Shown piece by piece: positions 61,701 to 64,000 of a DNA stretch of 64,000 nt. The position numbers and the translations under genes are program-made. Below the pieces are notes generated by a model, which was given only the letters and a program-made list of their open reading frames with translations, was not told the DNA's origin and made no database searches. Positions within the stretch are counted from its first letter, which is position 1; each line of letters begins with the position of its first letter. The stretch is from Bremerella alba (GTDB lineage Bacteria; Planctomycetota; Planctomycetia; Pirellulales; Pirellulaceae), in NCBI RefSeq assembly GCF_013618625.1, contig NZ_JABRWO010000011.1, forward strand, positions 1 through 64,000, written 5' to 3'.

Positions 61701-62052
61701 GCTCACCACGCGCGGTGAAGAATATGCGGCAGATGCCATCAAGAAGCTCGCTGCCCGGGGTGCCGCCGAAGCCAAGGCCATGAAAGAGATCCTGGAAACC
61801 CAGCGCAAGCACATTTCAGAAACGATCAAGAGTATTTCAAAGTTCAGTCCTGCTCAGTTGCTCATCGACTTTGGGGATGAGCAGAACGAACTGGAGCAAC
61901 TTAATGCCAACAAGCGGTACTGGACCAAGCGTCTTGAGGAACTACGAGAAGAATTGAAAACGGAACCTGCCCGCATCGAAGATCTGTACACGGTCAAAGC
62001 GACGCGTGTGGAACCGGTTGGACTCGTGTATCTCTGGCCGGTGACGGGGTAA
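58789..62052 (+). CDS. drmD: DrmD-like SNF2/RapA-type helicase of a class 1 DISARM system
   Basis: This is a 1087-residue helicase. RecA-like lobe 1 has Walker A in FIADDVGLGKTIEAGLIARE (near residue 140), DEAH in LFILDEAHHAA (near 245) and LFLSATPHNG (near 285). Lobe 2 has RVLIFTEYDDTKRYLVGRLE, IATDAAREGLNLQAHCHNLF (near 600) and QRNGRIDR (near 632). Long helical segments lie between and after the lobes (residues about 360-500 and 680-760). In class 1 DISARM, drmD stands before drmMI, drmA, drmB and drmC, and the next gene here is a drmMI-like methylase. A stand-alone RapA-like helicase is the alternative, but the neighbour argues against it. Confidence 0.82.
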   Translation: MNQAIEELKPGQIARIRQRTYLIEQIIKPQRKSDSTLVKLSCVDDDNQGQPLEVLWEKELDPQVLTEEAWKSIASKGFDDSRLFAAYLNTLKWNCVTSTDPKLFQSPFRAGIRLDAYQLEPLRKALRLPRVNLFIADDVGLGKTIEAGLIARELLLRKKVREIIVSCPPSMLLQWKEELEARFGLTFEILDKEYMKRVRRERGFSVNPWSTHTRFLISHRLLIDEAYAGPLRDHLGTFSSGSLFILDEAHHAAPASGQKYAIDSQITRAVRDLAPRFEHRLFLSATPHNGHSNSFSALLEILDPQRFCRGVSVTAKHRDEVIVRRIKEDIREIQGGFPKREVVQVTIDGLPEDAPELKLSRLLDEYRQTREERLKNETKRKQAASSLLIVGLQQRLLSSIEAFARTLKVHRNTVKRQWEKMQAETLQEEESSSAQDLLTGSVDYDDDRATLEEDQLRAEEDAQFEAASAASLGSLEDLNAQQLFAHEQKLLDDMTDVAEQARGHSDARTEKLIEWIREKMCPNLGKRGAQWNDTRVLIFTEYDDTKRYLVGRLEAAIQGSDRAEQRIQIFHGPTPPPKREEIKQAFNTDPRRHPVRILIATDAAREGLNLQAHCHNLFHFDVPWNPSRMEQRNGRIDRKLQPKDEVFCHYFVYTQRPEDRILQVLVRKTKTIKDELGSLSQVIDARLAKSMSQGIRHRSIDTLESELETADLDDYRRAAIEDELEAARERQHDLRQQIDRLRSLLENSRKSIGLDDTHFRSAISCSLQIMGAKQLSPAKDENGIDCFEFPALDERSGADPTWAETMDTLRAPRKRDQKLWEWRRSSPIRPVVFEDPGVVGDDVVHLHLEQRAVQRLLGRFTAQGFVHHDLSRACFAQASDSIPRVILLGRLALYGEGAARLHEELIPVTARWTDPEIRKGPLAPYAKDTEAKTLALLEDSLLTAGGIKLTPEVVSQLQAAAPNDIHELLPQLTTRGEEYAADAIKKLAARGAAEAKAMKEILETQRKHISETIKSISKFSPAQLLIDFGDEQNELEQLNANKRYWTKRLEELREELKTEPARIEDLYTVKATRVEPVGLVYLWPVTG

Positions 62053-62058
62053 GCAGCC

Positions 62059-64000
62059 ATGGCAAAATCACCAGAAGAACTCGCTCATCAGGAGTGGATC
62101 GGCTACGTTCAGCCGGTCGGTCTCGTCGTATCGGTCCCAGCCATGCTGGAGGCTCAGTGCTACGTCAACAAAAACATCATGGCCGAGCATGCCCAGTTCC
62201 TGAGCTGCCTGCCACGTGATAACGATCAGCCCATCCCGGAAATCCGCGATCTGGCCGAGTTCACCCAGAAAGTACTCGACTGGGAAGCGGCAGACCTTGT
62301 CGACATCCCCGCTCGCGGGCCGCTACCAGGCAATATGGCCTCCCTCGAAGTCATTCTACCCCAGTACAACGAAACCCTGCGTCCTACCCAGGCCGTTCCG
62401 GCCTTCAAGCCGGAAGAAGGGCAAAGTCCTTGGATGATGCTGATCCAGGAACTACCCGCAGGCACCGATTTCGATGATTCCTCCGATGACGACACAGCCG
62501 GGCACTGGAATGCGGCTCCCCAGGCCAAGTTCGAGCGTCTCCTCCGCGAATCAGGCGTCCCGATCGGCCTGATCTCCAATCGCCGCCAGCTTCGCCTCGT
62601 CTACGCGCCGAAGGGGGAATCAAGCGGTCACGCGACGTTCATTGTCGATGAAATGACCCAGGTTGCCGGCCGACCGATGTTCGCCGCCCTGCACATGTTG
62701 CTGTGTGCCGACCGCATGTTCACGCTGGGGGAAAAGCAGCGTCTGCCGGCCATCCTCGAGAACAGCCGTAAATACCAGAACACGGTATCCACGAAACTGG
62801 CCGAACAGGTTCTCGCTGCCCTGTACGAGATGATGCGAGGCTTCCAGGCTGCCGACGATGTTCGCCAGGGGGATCTCCTGCGCGAAGTACTCGGAAGCGC
62901 CCCCAACCACGTCTATTCAGGCCTGTTGACCGTCCTGATGCGATTGGTGTTTGTGATGTATGCCGAGGATCGCGACCTGCTCTCCAGTGATCCGGTTTAC
63001 TCGAATTACTACTCCGTGACCGGTCTGTTTAATCGGCTGCGGGAAGATGCCGGGCGGCATCCCGACACGATGAATCAGAGGTTCGGGGCCTGGTCGCAGC
63101 TCATCACGCTGTTCCGTCTCATCTACGAAGGGGGGCAACACGGCGACTTCAAACTTCCCGGCCGCAAAGGCTACCTGTTCGATCCCGAGCGTTATCCTTT
63201 CCTGGAGGGTCGGCAACGAAAGTCGAATCCATCGGACGAAGCGCCTCCGATTCCGCGCGTGAGTGACGGGATCGTCTATAACGTCCTGCAGAACCTGCTC
63301 ATCCTCGATGGCGAGCGTCTTAGCTACCGTAGCCTGGATGTCGAGCAGATTGGTTCGGTCTACGAAACGGTGATGGGATTCAACTTGGAGGTGGCTCGAG
63401 GGAAATCGATCGCCATCAAGCCGGTGAAGACGCATGGTGCGCCGGCGACGATCAACCTGGAAGAGTTGCTCGCCACGAAGGGAAAGGACCGAGCTAAGTG
63501 GCTCAAAGAGCAGAGCGACCAGGCACTTGGCAAGGATGCAACCAAGCTCCTTAAAGATGCAGAAACTGTTGAGGATCTACTAAAGGCCCTCGACAAGAAG
63601 ATTCAGAAGAAAGTGACTCCGCGGATCGTACCTGAGGGAGCGATCGTTCTGCAACCCTCGGATGAACGTCGGCGGAGTGGCTCGCACTACACGCCTAGGT
63701 CGCTCACCGAACCAATCGTTCGTACGACACTGGAACCGATTCTGAACCAGCTGTGCGATCCGGAAGTGGAACTGCCCGAGATTTATCAGCCTTCAAAAGA
63801 GGATAAGAAACGTTACACGGCTGGCGAGATTCAAGCTCGGGTGTTGCAGTCCAAACAGGCGATCGAATATGCAAAACTAGCACGGGAAGTTGGCACGCCC
63901 CATCCGGCGCAGATTCTCGATTTGAAAATCTGCGATCCAGCGATGGGCTCTGGAGCGTTTCTGGTCGAGACATGCCGACAGCTTGGTGATCACTTAATCG
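62059..64000 (+). CDS. drmMI: DrmMI-like N6-adenine DNA methyltransferase, 3'-truncated by window edge
   Basis: The frame is open for 647 codons to the right edge, so the stop lies outside. The start is ATG 62059, 6 bases after the drmD stop, which suggests one operon. The N-terminal half is a large helical domain as in Eco57I-like methylases (RRQLRLVYAPKGESSGHATF, MRLVFVMYAEDRDLLSSDPV, VEQIGSVYETVMGFNLEVAR). SDERRRSGSHYTPRSLTEPI and the SAM-binding motif I LKICDPAMGSGAFLVETC (near residue 625) follow. The NPPY catalytic motif would be beyond the edge. In DISARM this enzyme marks self DNA. Confidence 0.82.
   Translation, partial: MAKSPEELAHQEWIGYVQPVGLVVSVPAMLEAQCYVNKNIMAEHAQFLSCLPRDNDQPIPEIRDLAEFTQKVLDWEAADLVDIPARGPLPGNMASLEVILPQYNETLRPTQAVPAFKPEEGQSPWMMLIQELPAGTDFDDSSDDDTAGHWNAAPQAKFERLLRESGVPIGLISNRRQLRLVYAPKGESSGHATFIVDEMTQVAGRPMFAALHMLLCADRMFTLGEKQRLPAILENSRKYQNTVSTKLAEQVLAALYEMMRGFQAADDVRQGDLLREVLGSAPNHVYSGLLTVLMRLVFVMYAEDRDLLSSDPVYSNYYSVTGLFNRLREDAGRHPDTMNQRFGAWSQLITLFRLIYEGGQHGDFKLPGRKGYLFDPERYPFLEGRQRKSNPSDEAPPIPRVSDGIVYNVLQNLLILDGERLSYRSLDVEQIGSVYETVMGFNLEVARGKSIAIKPVKTHGAPATINLEELLATKGKDRAKWLKEQSDQALGKDATKLLKDAETVEDLLKALDKKIQKKVTPRIVPEGAIVLQPSDERRRSGSHYTPRSLTEPIVRTTLEPILNQLCDPEVELPEIYQPSKEDKKRYTAGEIQARVLQSKQAIEYAKLAREVGTPHPAQILDLKICDPAMGSGAFLVETCRQLGDHLI

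Overview
The window looks like a chromosomal stretch from a planctomycete, probably of the Pirellulales type. Three DUF1559 prepilin-like proteins with an N-terminal methylation motif and a C-terminal H-x9-DG motif are present, each next to a small lipoprotein. A FlgI-like lipoprotein carrying HEAT-like repeats, a helix-turn-helix plus degenerate receiver protein, many secreted or lipobox proteins of unknown function, moderate GC and loose operons all fit that group. No rRNA, tRNA, CRISPR array or complete insertion sequence was seen.

Layout. 1-3.2 kb is a decayed accessory patch: the end of a REP-associated transposase (RAYT) that seems to lack its catalytic-Tyr segment, three GC-rich REP-like motifs, a 75-bp direct repeat, an RHS-repeat fragment and three unknown genes. 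3.2-10.4 kb is housekeeping: isocitrate dehydrogenase, a SixA-like phosphatase, a Ppx/GppA-CHAD polyphosphate pair, an isochorismatase-family hydrolase and hslVU. 10.7-20.1 kb holds a secreted trypsin-like protease, a Tat-exported PHP-like protein, a DUF1559/lipoprotein pair, thiL-tsaE, an HtrA protease, a lipoprotein and an SDR reductase. 20.2-20.5 kb is gene-free but carries four strong hairpins and a minus-strand terminator, a probable structured RNA. 20.7-28.6 kb holds fliG, cheX, a pterin synthase / CitG-like / OleB-like operon, a secreted protein, a DnaJ-type chaperone, rnpA and yidD. 28.7-46.5 kb holds the FlgI-HEAT lipoprotein, smc, two more DUF1559/lipoprotein pairs, moaC, a polyprenyl synthase, an esterase, a decayed ParE-type toxin-antitoxin module, nrdR, a PH-domain protein and nfo.

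46.7-58.7 kb is an accessory island. It carries a HEPN-like protein, excisionase-type HTH proteins, a DUF6508 protein, an XRE repressor with a palindromic operator candidate, and a tight four-gene operon (glycine-rich membrane protein, Sel1 repeats, ArdC-like zinc metallopeptidase, GYF_2 membrane protein). Further on are an HD-domain gene broken by an amber codon, a 170-bp direct repeat flanking a small cassette, a DUF932 protein and a motif of about 20 bp found six times between genes. From 58.8 kb to the right edge the window enters what looks like a class 1 DISARM anti-phage locus: drmD (SNF2/RapA-like helicase) followed 6 bp later by drmMI (N6-adenine methyltransferase), which is cut by the window end.

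The most promising undescribed material is the 49.2-52.3 kb operon with its divergent repressor, and the repeated motif set that seems to organise the cassettes between it and DISARM. Protein names rest on motif reading and memory of families; no database search was done.
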